DNA of 43,072 nt from Conidiobolus incongruus B7586. Lineage: Eukaryota > Entomophthoromycota > Entomophthoromycetes > Entomophthorales > Conidiobolaceae. Below are positions 11,266-22,615 of the stretch, piece after piece. The position numbers and the translations under genes are program-made. Location of the stretch: assembly GCA_000697335.1 (NCBI GenBank), contig JNEM01010509.1:1-43072 (forward strand). Reading direction: 5' to 3'. The notes below the pieces were generated by a model that worked only from the letters and a program-made list of their open reading frames with translations, searched no databases and was not told the DNA's origin. Every line of letters begins with the position of its first letter. The stretch's first letter is position 1.

Positions 11266-12957
11266 GCCTTTGTAAATCATATATATTTATATTAAGTTTG
11301 CTAATGTTTTACTATTAAATTCATCATTATTATTATTCGCAAATATAATTTTATACTTTCAATATGAATATTGATAAGTATATATATATTCCCTTGTATT
11401 GAAAAGGGTCGAATTATTATATAGCGTTGATTTTTTCAATCTTTTTATTTTAATACGTAGTATATAATCATATAAGCTACAGTATTATATACATAATCAA
11501 GCTTTCGGAGTTTACTTATAATATATATTTGTTTACTAATAATTTGGTTTGATTTTCTAATACTTTAATATATTTGAATAGATGGAATCAACAATTTGTT
11601 AATATATGGAAATACCTTAATTAAAATTACAAAAATTAATGAGGTATCATTGATTTTGGTGGATTCTACTTCAGGGTTAGTTATGTATTCAGTGTCAGAT
11701 AAATTTTCAAAAGTTCTAACACCCTTTTTTAATACTAACTTAAAAATGGTTTAATTTTAATATCATCAATAATTTTTTGAACTATATTTAACTGTAAGTT
11801 TCTCAGAAAATAATTCAAGTTTACTATTCATGTGAAATTTGTATTTAAAATGAACTGTATCTGATCAAGATATTATTTAATTCAATTTATGAATAAAAGT
11901 AATGCATAAATAGCTAATAAAAACATGGAGTTAAAGTAGAATTTTTAAAAAATACGGTTTTACTAGAAATTTAGTTTTAGAATTTTTCAATTACACACTA
12001 CAATGGTATGTAAATCACTTTTGCAATTTTATCTATAATTAATGTTATAATTATTATATTGTTTTTCTTAATTGGATATCAAAAATTCTATTCAAACATA
12101 TAATATAATAAAGCGATTTTAATATATGTATATATATATGGCGGTTAATACCTTTAATATTTATATTTATTATCAAAATGTAGTATAACAAATATTTAAA
12201 AATTTAAATTAAATTTTAATCATTTAAAAGAAATTTCAATATTTACATAAAGTTTAAAACTGATATTAAATATAAATTTCAAAATCTTTCACATTATCCA
12301 CTATTAATTATTTTTAATAAAATAATGTATTAAATGTTTTTTTAACAATATCAATTGTTCAATATTATAATAGATGATTATATAATTATAAGTTTTTTAA
12401 TTATCTATAATTATTCAAAATAAGTAATGCTCTTCCTTATATAAACTCAATTTTAAATAGGTAATATAATTTTGATCAAAAATAATATACTTTGAATTTT
12501 ATATCCAAGATTTATATTATTATATTATCATTCAATTGTTGCTTAGATTATTTTGTCAATGATATAGTTTAAAAGTAACATTAGACAATGATTTGGTTAT
12601 GTTTTATTATTATTAATTGATTGTATTAATTTTTGTTATTCTCTAATATTAATTATACTTAAGTATTAAATATATTTGTGATCTCAAAAGCTTAAAATAA
12701 AACTATAACACTTGTGCTTATTAAAATTACTAAGAATTAGAATTTGATTTATAATGATATGGACTGTTAATTCAATATATTTGAAATCAATGGGAAGTAA
12801 AAATGTAAATTCCTTTTGTGGGAACTTTGTATTTGAAATAATTAATAAAGAAATTTGGAAATCCCATAATGATTAGATTGATGATTCCAATATAAAAGAA
12901 ATTTGGGTTTCAAGTTAAATTCATATTAGGTTCAATTTTATATAAAAATATATTAAA
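11266..12957. other. Spacer between the SKP1 copies, with one unassigned open frame
   Basis: Mostly A/T-rich. A plus-strand frame open for 58 codons (11578-11754) opens beside a TAG and reads ...LIKITKINEVSLILVDST... and ...KVLTPFFNTNLKMV. It has no ATG at its head and no convincing upstream exon, so I do not call it a gene (see findings). The rest shows nothing. Confidence 0.45.
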
Positions 12958-13443
12958 ATGACTCTTGTTAAACTTTTATCCTCTGAAAACACTCCTTTTA
13001 CTGTTGAAAAAGATGTTATTATTCGCAGTGTTCTAATTAAAAATATGCTAGAGGATATTGGTGACTCTGGAACTCCCATTCCTTTACCTAATGTCACTGG
13101 TCCTATTTTGTCCAAAGTCATTGAATATTGTAATCACCATAGAAACGACCCCTTAGTTGTTGAAGATGATGCTAATGACAATAAGTCAAAGTCCTCTGAT
13201 GATATTGAACCTTGGGACCATCAATTCTGTAAAGTTGACCAAGGTACCTTATTTGAACTCATTTTAGCTGCTAACTACTTGGATATTAAGCCTTTGTTGG
13301 AGCTTACCTGCAAAACAGTTGCCAATATGATTAAAGGTAAAACACCCGAAGAAATTCGTAAAACTTTTAACATTGAAAACGACTTTACACCTGAAGAAGA
13401 AGAACAAATTCGTAAAGAAAACCAATGGTGTGAAGACCGTTAA
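12958..13443 (+). CDS. SKP1: SKP1, SCF ubiquitin-ligase adaptor, copy 2 (identical)
   Basis: This encodes the same 161-residue SKP1 as the upstream copy: BTB/POZ fold, acidic linker, C-terminal dimerisation and F-box-binding helices ending NQWCEDR. All 486 bases, synonymous sites included, match copy 1, plus the 14 bases before the ATG (12944-12957). Right after the stop the sequences diverge (gcctttgtaaatc against aactttgtaagtc), and farther upstream only scattered similarity remains. The pair is head-to-tail, 2,178 bp apart. Identity confined to the coding unit suggests recent gene conversion or a coding-only duplication. Both copies are intact, so both may be expressed from different promoters. 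Confidence 0.97.
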   Translation: MTLVKLLSSENTPFTVEKDVIIRSVLIKNMLEDIGDSGTPIPLPNVTGPILSKVIEYCNHHRNDPLVVEDDANDNKSKSSDDIEPWDHQFCKVDQGTLFELILAANYLDIKPLLELTCKTVANMIKGKTPEEIRKTFNIENDFTPEEEEQIRKENQWCEDR

Positions 13444-16400
13444 AACTTTGTAAGTCATTGTTCATTTCCAGTCAGATTTTTTTACTACTAAATATATAAT
13501 TTTACATCGTCAGCCTATTTCCTTTATATTTTCACCTGATTTCTATGGAATATTTACAATTTTTTAATATTACTATTTTTATACTCATATAATCCGAATT
13601 ATTTGTTTAGATTTTTATATTTCTATTCTTAAAAATTATTCTCTATTATTTACTATTAATTTAGCAATATAATAATTATTATAATGCTTCAATGTCCATA
13701 TTTAACATATGACATTTTTCAATTTTTCACCCATGTAGTTTCTATCCCTTTTTTTAATACCAAAATTGAGCAATTTAATACTGTTATCAAACATTCTACA
13801 TTATATAGTTATAATAAGTACAATAATTCTAATACAATTTAGATCGGTTTGATCAATATTTTAAATATCATCTCTTTTTAATTTGTTAAGTATTATAATT
13901 ATCGATTCAATTAAAATCATTTTGATAAAAATCTAAAATTATTAAAGACAAATCTTACCAATACTGGACTTCCAGAGTATCAATAACATAGTGGAAATGG
14001 ATAGAATTTTTAATCCTAATTAAATAAAATTAATATTTACTAACAGAGTTCATTGTGTTTAACCCAAGTATAATATTTTCTGAAACATTCCCTACTCTAA
14101 GTATAACATATATTACAAAATTCAGTTTTTGTTCAAATATTGACATTTTCCTTTAAATTGAGTATTAGTTTGTTTAATCAAAAATATTATACAAAGCTAA
14201 ATACTATATATTAATAATATATCAATTTTTTAAAATTATACTTTATAAATGAATATTTGTCACATTATACTTACATTTACCTGACAATTATGCATTATTA
14301 CAAGTTTATTTAAAACCTCAATCCTAACAAAGAAATTCCTATTAATTTCCAACCATTGTATTATTATGCTACTTTCCCTTAGCCTAATATAAATATCTTA
14401 TCTGTTTAAATGCAATGCTTTAAGCAAAACATTTATATTAATTATTAGTAAAACTTCTCTATAAAAACAGTTTATATTATTATTATAATCAAAAATTATA
14501 TTTATTAAATCATATAGAATTGACTTGTTAATACTTATATATTTAATAAACCTAATAAGAATAACCTAACCCTTTAATCTTTTTTTTAAGATTATATATA
14601 ATATTTTATATTTTTATATTTATTATTAACCTTATTTTATAAATTATTAAGACTTTTAATTAGCATTAAGATAGGATTTTTATATAAGATTTTAATAGTT
14701 ATAATGATCTATTAGATATTTAATACTCTAAGAGGATATTTTTAAAATTTATTGAACTAAAGATCAATTTATATCTGTTTAGTCTTTATATTATTACATA
14801 ATAATATTTGAAATTATATAGAATAATAATAAAAACCATGAGTATTCAAATTCTAATATAATTATTTATTCAAATATTATATTTTTATTATTGAATAAAT
14901 TCAAGTAACTTCATTAATGGATTTTATTGATTTTTATTTAATATAATATATATATATATATATTATTATTTTTTATAAATTTAAATTCAAATAGTTTTAA
15001 AGGTAATAGAAATATAAGAATCCTCAATTTTTAAATTATTGTTAATTATTTGAATATGAAAATTTGAATTAAAACATCACTGAATATTTTATAATTATCT
15101 TATATAATATTTTCATTAATTTCTAAATATTTTTATTAATAAAATTTACCTTTTATTCTTTTTAATTTAAAGGATCTTATCATCCATATATTGTATTATT
15201 CAGTCTAATTCACTTATTTTTATTAAAAAATTATACAAAGATATATTTTTGTCTAAATTATAATAATTGAAATGAATGTATTATTACATTACTTCTATGT
15301 ACCTTACTCCTCTTAAGATTGTAATTTTAAGCAAAATATCTATGCTAATATCAAATAAATTTAATTTATGACCATTAAATATAGAATTTGGTATACATAT
15401 ATGGAATTGGATTTTCTAATAACTACCATTGTCTGAAAGAGGTGAAAAACATTATATCTTTCCTATATTTCTAGTTAAATTATATATTACTTTTTATTAT
15501 TATTTAATTATATATTTATTTAACCTTAGGATACTAACACTTATACTGTAGGTAAAATTAATATTCATTTACAAATTATTAACTACCATCTTATCTCTTC
15601 ACTTCCCAAATACTTTTGGTTATTAGGACCCCAGGTCAATAATTATCTTTTTGGCCTTGGAAAATAATAAAAATCTTCAATAATATGTTATATATATATT
15701 TCATTTGTATTAAAATAATTAAATATAACATACTGAATATAATATAATGATAAAGAATTAAAATTCATAATATGTATTATATATAAATTTTTTATTATAT
15801 AATATTTTGGACACTCTAAAATATTTTATTTATGATTATTATATTTTTTTCAACAGTTATGAATTAATTGAAGGATTGCTCTTGTTAAAGCGATATTTTG
15901 TATGTTCTACTGTAATATAAAATGAGCATCAATCACTTTATTATTTGATATAACTAAACGGAAGAAATTAATATTAAATATAAAAGGTGATATTATAATA
16001 TTTCCATTAAATATTACTTTATGATTCATATTTTTATTATTTGATAATGTTCAATCATCTCTTAACCCAATTTTATAATATCTATATTTTTGTAATTGAG
16101 CTTATTCGAGAAATTAAAAAATAATTAATATTGAAACAAATGCTTTGCTAATGTTAATTCTATAGATGATATTAATGAGATATAATGTGAAAATAATATA
16201 ATTTATCATTAATATAACTCACTTTATATTTTATCTCAAACATCTTGTATCAGATGGATAAATTATCAGTCAAGTTGTAAAAAATTGTCTCAATGAAAAT
16301 ATAAACTGAGAATAGATGGTATTTTCAACCATAATGCAAAGCTTAAAGTTAATAAATCACTTTGAAATATTATAAAGATCCAATTTTTTTCGGTTTATTT

Positions 16401-17291
16401 ATATTTAATAAATACTTGTTTTCTCCTTCAAGAAATTGTATTATAAATTGTTAAAAAATCTTTTATGTCTAATTAAATTTTGATTAAATTTGCTAAATTC
16501 AATTTTAAAGTTTTTAATGAATGTTTTAACATTGAAGGATAAGTAACTCTTACATTACTTAGATCCACAATCGTTAAATGTTATATTTTAGTATATTTTT
16601 AAATAGAATTGAGATAAAAATTACAGTTTTACTATAGGTTATATGATTATTATCAGTTAGAAATTTATAAATGGATTTTTCAAGTGGTCAAATGTAATTA
16701 AATGAATGGAATAGAAGTATGATCGAGGAGTTATTAATCATTGTGAATGACTGAAATATTGGTTTAAATCATCAACAAGTCAATAAAATAATATAGTATT
16801 AACTTTTATTATATATACCACAATATACCATCTGAATTAACAACACAGGGTTTAATTTATTCTTATTTTATTCGCTATCTTTCGAAAAAGTAAGTATATA
16901 AATTTGATATTTTTTTAATATTAAACAGAATTTGAAAAAATCCATTATGAAATAAATCTTGATTAGTTGAAAAATAATAACCAATCAGTAGCAAAAACTC
17001 CATCAAACTCATCCAACATTTGTGATTGGATACATAGCATCACTTATTAATAGATGATATAGTATCATTATGAGATTTATCCTTCGAAAACGCTAATTAT
17101 CAATTATATACCTAACCAAAAACAATTAAGCTCAGTTGATATTAAATAAATCCAAAATATACTTTATATAAATATTATAATACTTGAAAAGATATGAGTT
17201 ACTTCAATAAGTACACTATTTATTATATTTTCATTTCCAATTTGATTAACCAAATTCTTTTAGTAACTCTAATTCTCCTTATTTAAGAAGA
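13444..17291. other. Long AT-rich spacer upstream of FZO1
   Basis: About 3.8 kb with no ORF of note. There are short AT dinucleotide tracts (for example near 14943-14962) and homopolymers. The last few hundred bases should carry the FZO1 promoter; no motif stands out. Confidence 0.55.
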
Positions 17292-19678
17292 ATGACATCT
17301 GACTATCCCAATAACACACCTTCTACTTCAAACTCATCGTCAGCTCCCACTTCAAGGATCCCTAAAAATGTCACAAATGCTGATTTGGCTCAAAATCAAA
17401 AAATCTTTGCCAGTAAAAGTTTGAACCTTTTAAAAAACATTACTGCTACTCGCTCCCTGTTGCAAGAATTAAGAACTATCAACCAAACTCATTGGAAACT
17501 TTTATATCCTTCACAATCAACACCTTCCTTGAAAAGAGGGGCATCTTTTTCTCCGCTTCCTGAATCTTCGGAATTCAAGAGTAGAAACACTAGGACTAAT
17601 AGTGCATTTGGAAATTTACCCATGTTTGACGAGTCTAATGGCTCCGATAGTTTGTCTTCTACTTTAGTTTCCGAGCCCAATTCACTTGGCATTCTTAATA
17701 TCGATCTCAAATTCTCTGGACATTCACATCAAACATTGGTTGAGAGTTTAGAAGAACAATCTGTTGCCAGTTTGTTTGAAGATAAAATTAACTATTGCTT
17801 GAATTATCTAGACAAGTTATCTGCTAGAATTTCTGATAAAAGCTCAAAGGTTCTTGTTACTGGTGATCTGAATTCTGGTAAAAGTACTTTCGTTAATGCA
17901 TTGTTAAAACGTCGTGTTATGCCTACAGATCAACAACCATGTACCATGTTATTCGTTGAGACCTTGAATGTTAAATTGAACGATGGTGTGGAAGAGGCAC
18001 ATGCAATTCCTGTAGCTGCTCTCTATGATCGTACAGATCCATCTACATTTGTTGTAATTCCTATGGAAGATTTGGAAAGAACTGTTGCTGAAGACTACAC
18101 AAAGTATGAGTTGGTTAAAGTTTACTGTCACGAACCCGAAGGAAATGAAAGCATGCTTTACAACGGTATTTTGGATATCGCGCTTATTGACTCTCCTGGT
18201 TTAAATCGCGATTCTATTAAGACCACTCAACTTTTTGCTCGTCAAGAGGAAATTGATGTTGTCGTGTTCTGCGTTCATGCTGAAAACCAATTTACTCTGT
18301 CGGGACAAGAATTTTTACAAACTGCTGGGAGAGAGAAGGCTTATATTTTTATCGTTGTTAATCGTTTCGATACTATCAGAGACAAAAATCGATGCAAACG
18401 TCAAATCTTAGAGCAGATTAAAAACTTATCTCCTCATACCTATCGAGACGCTGATGATTTGGTTCACTTTGTTAGTGCTGAGCACTGTTTCCCTGAAGAT
18501 GAAGATATTCCTGATGCTCTTCCATCTGATGACATTCCCGAAGATTTTGGGAGATTAGAAAATAGTTTGAGAGGATTTATCCTTGAAAAGAGAGCTAGAT
18601 CCAAATTATATCCAGCCAAAAGATTTCTTTTAAATACTCTCACTGATGTTGTTTCATTATCCGAGTTCAACTATTTCAAAGCCCAACATAAAGCCAAGGA
18701 AGTTGAAGAAGCTTTACAAATTATTTTGCCCAAATATGAAAAAACCCTTGAGGCCCGTACCACCTCAATGGCCAAGGCTGATCAAATCATTAATTCCTCT
18801 GCCGAATTTGTTCGTAATCATACTTTGGATCACTTATGTTCATTCATCGATTCATTGGAACAATCCATCAAATATCCAAGATGGACAAGCTTATTCCACT
18901 ACCATCAATATATCTCTACCCTTCGTCAAAACATCCAAAAGGCCACTTTCAAGCAACTTCAAGCTTGCAATGCCACTGCTCAAGAAACAGCCCTCAAGGC
19001 ATACGAATCCATCATCACACTCCATGAAGATGAGACATCGGAAGTTCCTCGCCTTGAACTCGTCACTAATCCAAAGGATTATGTCTTGGACATTTCTGTT
19101 TCTTGGTATGAGCTATTTGACATTGCCAACAAATTACAACACATTGCTGCTGGTATTTCCGCAGTTTCATTTTTAGGCACACAAATCTTAGGAACTCGCC
19201 AATGCATTATGTTCGCTTTAAACCTTGTCCCTACATTCCAATCTACTGCTGCTCGTATTAGTGTTTTAGGATTATGTGTGACAGGTAAAATGCCAATTAA
19301 GTTATTCCACAATATATACTAATCAAAAGACTAGGCTTAGGAGTTGCCTATATTTCTTGCACTAACTTGGAAAAGAATGCTAAAGAAAAGATGTTGGAGA
19401 AAGCTAAAGCTCAGCTCAAGCAAAAACAGTTACCATCTAACACATCTCTTCGTTTAACTCAATCAATTCAAGGTCATCTGAGATTAGCTACATGCCAGTT
19501 ACATGCTCATTATCAAACTGTTTTACAAGATCAAGAGAAGCTTAAAATGGATCAACTTCAACTTAAACATTCTATTTCTCAAACTACTGACCAGTTGAAT
19601 CAAATTTTGACCAAGGCCACCGATTTAATTAGTAAGATTGAAGCCATAGATACCGACGATGGTAAACTCCATGCATAA
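17292..19678 (+). CDS. FZO1: Fzo1-type mitofusin, outer-membrane fusion GTPase
   Basis: Mitofusins are dynamin-like GTPases that tether and fuse mitochondrial outer membranes. Two exons (17292-19284, 19335-19678) give 778 residues, close to the family (yeast Fzo1 855). GTPase motifs: P-loop GDLNSGKST from residue 191, the switch-I Thr region in TDQQPCTMLF, DSPG from residue 300, and NRFD from residue 357 as the G4 motif (NKxD type). Upstream lies a Ser/Thr-rich N-terminal extension and a helical HR1-like region. Two membrane segments sit near the end of exon 1 (IAAGISAVSFLGTQILG and ISVLGLCVTGLGVAYI), followed by a C-terminal coiled coil (KEKMLEKAKAQLKQKQ; heptads to residue ~770), the HR2-like domain. 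The 50-nt intron (GTAAAA...CTAG, with TACTAAT at 19316-19322) falls inside the second membrane segment. Retaining it adds 12 residues and a stop at 19320, removing the second helix and HR2. Confidence 0.95.
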
Positions 19679-19698
19679 ATTATTTAAATTATTATTTA

Positions 19699-19701
<3 letters not shown>

Positions 19702-19746
<45 letters not shown>
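19702..19746. repeat. (AT)n dinucleotide tract after FZO1
   Basis: About 45 bp of uninterrupted TA repeat beginning 24 bp after the FZO1 stop codon, in the presumed 3' UTR. It is self-complementary and length-unstable. Confidence 0.9.
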
Positions 19747-19749
<3 letters not shown>

Positions 19750-20763
19750 TTAGTCTATAAATCCAAAAAATTGAAATATTTCAATAAATACTATTCGAAA
19801 TTTGGTTAATATGATTTTTAACAGCTTAATTGTCTTTTTATTCAATCAATTTGAAATGCATCTGGAGATTATTCTCTATACTAATATTAAGAATAATTAT
19901 ATTAGATTTTATAGTACACCGATTGGTATATTACTTATTATTAGATATAACTTACCAGAATATGATCAAGGATAGTATCATTTAAATTGCCCGAATTAAA
20001 GCAACTTTGTAATGAACTATTTGATTTATTGAATCATTTGTCTGATACTTTGTATTATTATAATATTAAATATAAATCACCATTTTATAAACTGATTTGT
20101 TAAAATAATATATATTTCGTGAGGTTTATTCAACTATAATATGTTTTCTATATTGAAACTATTGATTCTTGATTATTTAATTAATCAAAAAATTGTGCAG
20201 GGTCTCGTGTCAAGGTTAAACAAGTGAAATTTTTAAATTAATATGACACAAGATTTTCTCATAATCAATTATATACCCATTTCTATTAATCCAAATATTT
20301 CTTATATTATTCAAATTAATTATTTAAATAATATTATATTATATATGATTATCTTGTAAGAAATAGGTACGGTATAAAAAATAAAAGTTGAATGAATATA
20401 AGTTTGTACAAATCTTAAGATTAAACCAATGAAAATTGGTCCTGAGATTGGCATTATTTTATGAATGGAAAGAGCATGAATTTAATTATTGATTTTCAAT
20501 GTAATAAAGATTTGAATCAATATAACAGAGCGAATAGTAATTGATTGAGTATTCCAAATCTATTAATTTGTACAATATTATCATCATGCCATAGCCAGCA
20601 TTTAATTTTAAATTCGTCAAATTGACGATTAATTATATCAATGTTATTTTTATATATAAATCTTGGATCAATATATAAATAACTGAAATCACTGAATTCT
20701 CCAACTTTCTTCATTTTGATTAATTATTTATTCATATAAGTTATATTAAAATTCATTCAAATA
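19747..20763. other. Spacer between FZO1 and the 7TM receptor gene
   Basis: AT-rich. It contains an imperfect 10-bp inverted repeat at 20203-20212 and 20244-20253 (TCTCGTGTCA against TGACACAAGA, one mismatch, 31-nt loop). No gene is supported. Confidence 0.5.
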
Positions 20764-22208
20764 ATGAATTCTAATAATGATAGTATCATTTATCTTTATA
20801 CAATGAATCGAGTTATTTATATTATTAATATTGTATTCAATAGTATTACAATATTATTACAATTAACCTTATTTGTTATATATCGAATATTGGGTAATAA
20901 ATATAAAATAATATTGAATATAGTAATTTTAATTTATTTTTATTTGTAGTAAAATATCAACACATCAAAGTACGTAGGATAAGTTTCAAGCTGGCTTGTA
21001 ATCTATCTGTATTCTTTATTTTAAGATCAATTGGTATATTAGTTTATACGATTCAACCAAAATTAATTGGGCACTGGTGTGGCTTTATTATGTGGTTGAT
21101 ATTGTTTGATTCCGTTGTAATATATACTGTATACATATTAATGTGTTTGAATTTAAATCTAAGCTTTTTAAATCATGTCCAGTATCAGCCAAGATGGGTT
21201 AGAGCTTACTATTTATTTGGATTTTTGATTCCGTTTGCATTTACTCTGGTTCCTTTTATTATGGGCTTTTATAGTTATAATGAGGCATTGGGAAAATGCA
21301 CATTATTCAATAGCTATGAAGTAGTCAATTCTGTGAATTGGATATGCTATAACTTTTGGATTATTCTATCATTTTTATATTGTACTATTATCGCCATTCT
21401 TTGCACCATTTACCTTAAATCTAAAGTATTCGAATTAAAAGATCGAATTACTGCTGACGACCCAACGCGCCAAACGGAAAATTTGTTATTTCAGCTGAAG
21501 AGAATTGTTTCAAGGATGTAAGTATTAATTAATTATTAGAATATAAAATATATATTAATATGCTAATAGAAATCTATATAATTGGATCCCTTTCATTTGT
21601 CTATTATTTCCAGTTATCGAATTAATTTATGGACAGGTTACTTATCGAACTAATACTGCTATAACATTACTTTCAACCATTACTATAAGTAATCAGCATT
21701 TTGAAATTTTTTATAAGGTCACTAATATATTTGTAATTTAGATTCAATCGGAATTGTGCATTTTATAGTATTTTTACTTGATCCAGCACTTCAAAATGCT
21801 TACTACTCAATTCAGACTGAGATGTTGACTTATTACGATTTGTTAGAAGAGAATAGACATGAACCTAATTTAAAACAGAAAATTCAATATTATTTGGTGC
21901 TCGCTTTCTTTGTACCCAAGAGCTATTTGATTGCTAGAGACTATGCTTCGGCGGATTTGGATCCAGATCAATTGACATCAAACCATGAAATTAGTATAAT
22001 ACTAGATAATGATATTCAACCCAATAACTTGAATTATGAAGAGTATGATTCTGAAGATGGTGTTAATGATATAAACGCGAATTCTTATTATAATTCACAG
22101 CGCACCACTCGTCAATATGGAAAAACAGGTGGATCCACGAGAATTCAGTCCGTATCTGCTAGTTCTTTTTATTTAACAGACTATGACCAACATTTGAGTA
22201 TTCTCTAG
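20764..22208 (+). CDS. Seven-transmembrane receptor, cAMP-receptor/Git3-like GPCR
   Basis: Four exons (20764-20893, 20950-21517, 21570-21688, 21742-22208) encode 427 residues. Seven hydrophobic helices are visible: RVIYIINIVFNSITILLQL, CNLSVFFILRSIGILVY, FIMWLILFDSVVIYTVYILM, FGFLIPFAFTLVPFIMG, FWIILSFLYCTIIAILCTIY, WIPFICLLFPVIELIYG and IGIVHFIVFLLDPAL. A Cys at the top of helix 3 (HWCGF) and one in the second outer loop (LGKCTLF) would form the standard GPCR disulfide. The long third inner loop (ELKDRITADDPTRQTENLLF) and an acidic, Ser/Tyr-rich cytoplasmic tail fit G-protein coupling and desensitisation. The general plan resembles Dictyostelium cAMP receptors and fungal Git3/Gpr1 sensors, but I see no diagnostic motif that fixes the subfamily, and the ligand is unknown. 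Exon phases close exactly. Confidence 0.85.
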
Positions 22209-22615
22209 AAATCAATGTTAGGAATAAAATATGAGCTTTTATGAAATCATCTATATCAAATTTACTTTTCGACTTTTCAAATGATCCAAATATGGTTCAT
22301 GAAATGACTCAAATTACCAATCAATTATATCATGTGAATTTGATGATTCGATAAAAATAAATATTCACAAAGCCCTAGGAATATCCTTAAATTACTGTTA
22401 ATCTTTTTAGTATTAGTTTATGTGATGAAATGGATATTTAAATGATAAGATATAAACTTTAAGTCATTTATCTTTTACCCAGTATATTAATTTTTTGATT
22501 ATATAATATTCAGATTTAATATTGTATCTACTTTCAATATTTTATTTATTAGCATATATTTTAAATTAAATCTTATCGAATCACTTAAAATTCACATATT
22601 TCTATTTTAATCAAC
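22209..22615. other. Short spacer between receptor and hydrolase genes
   Basis: About 400 bp of AT-rich sequence holding the 3' end of the receptor gene and the promoter of the next gene on the same strand. No distinct motif is seen. Confidence 0.5.

Noticed and set aside
11086-11280. Antisense ORFs over both SKP1 copies
   Set aside because: These are reverse shadows of a conserved coding sequence and have no features of their own.
18646-19176. Second-frame ORFs and antisense ORFs within FZO1
   Set aside because: The mitofusin frame accounts fully for the conservation; the others are shadows.
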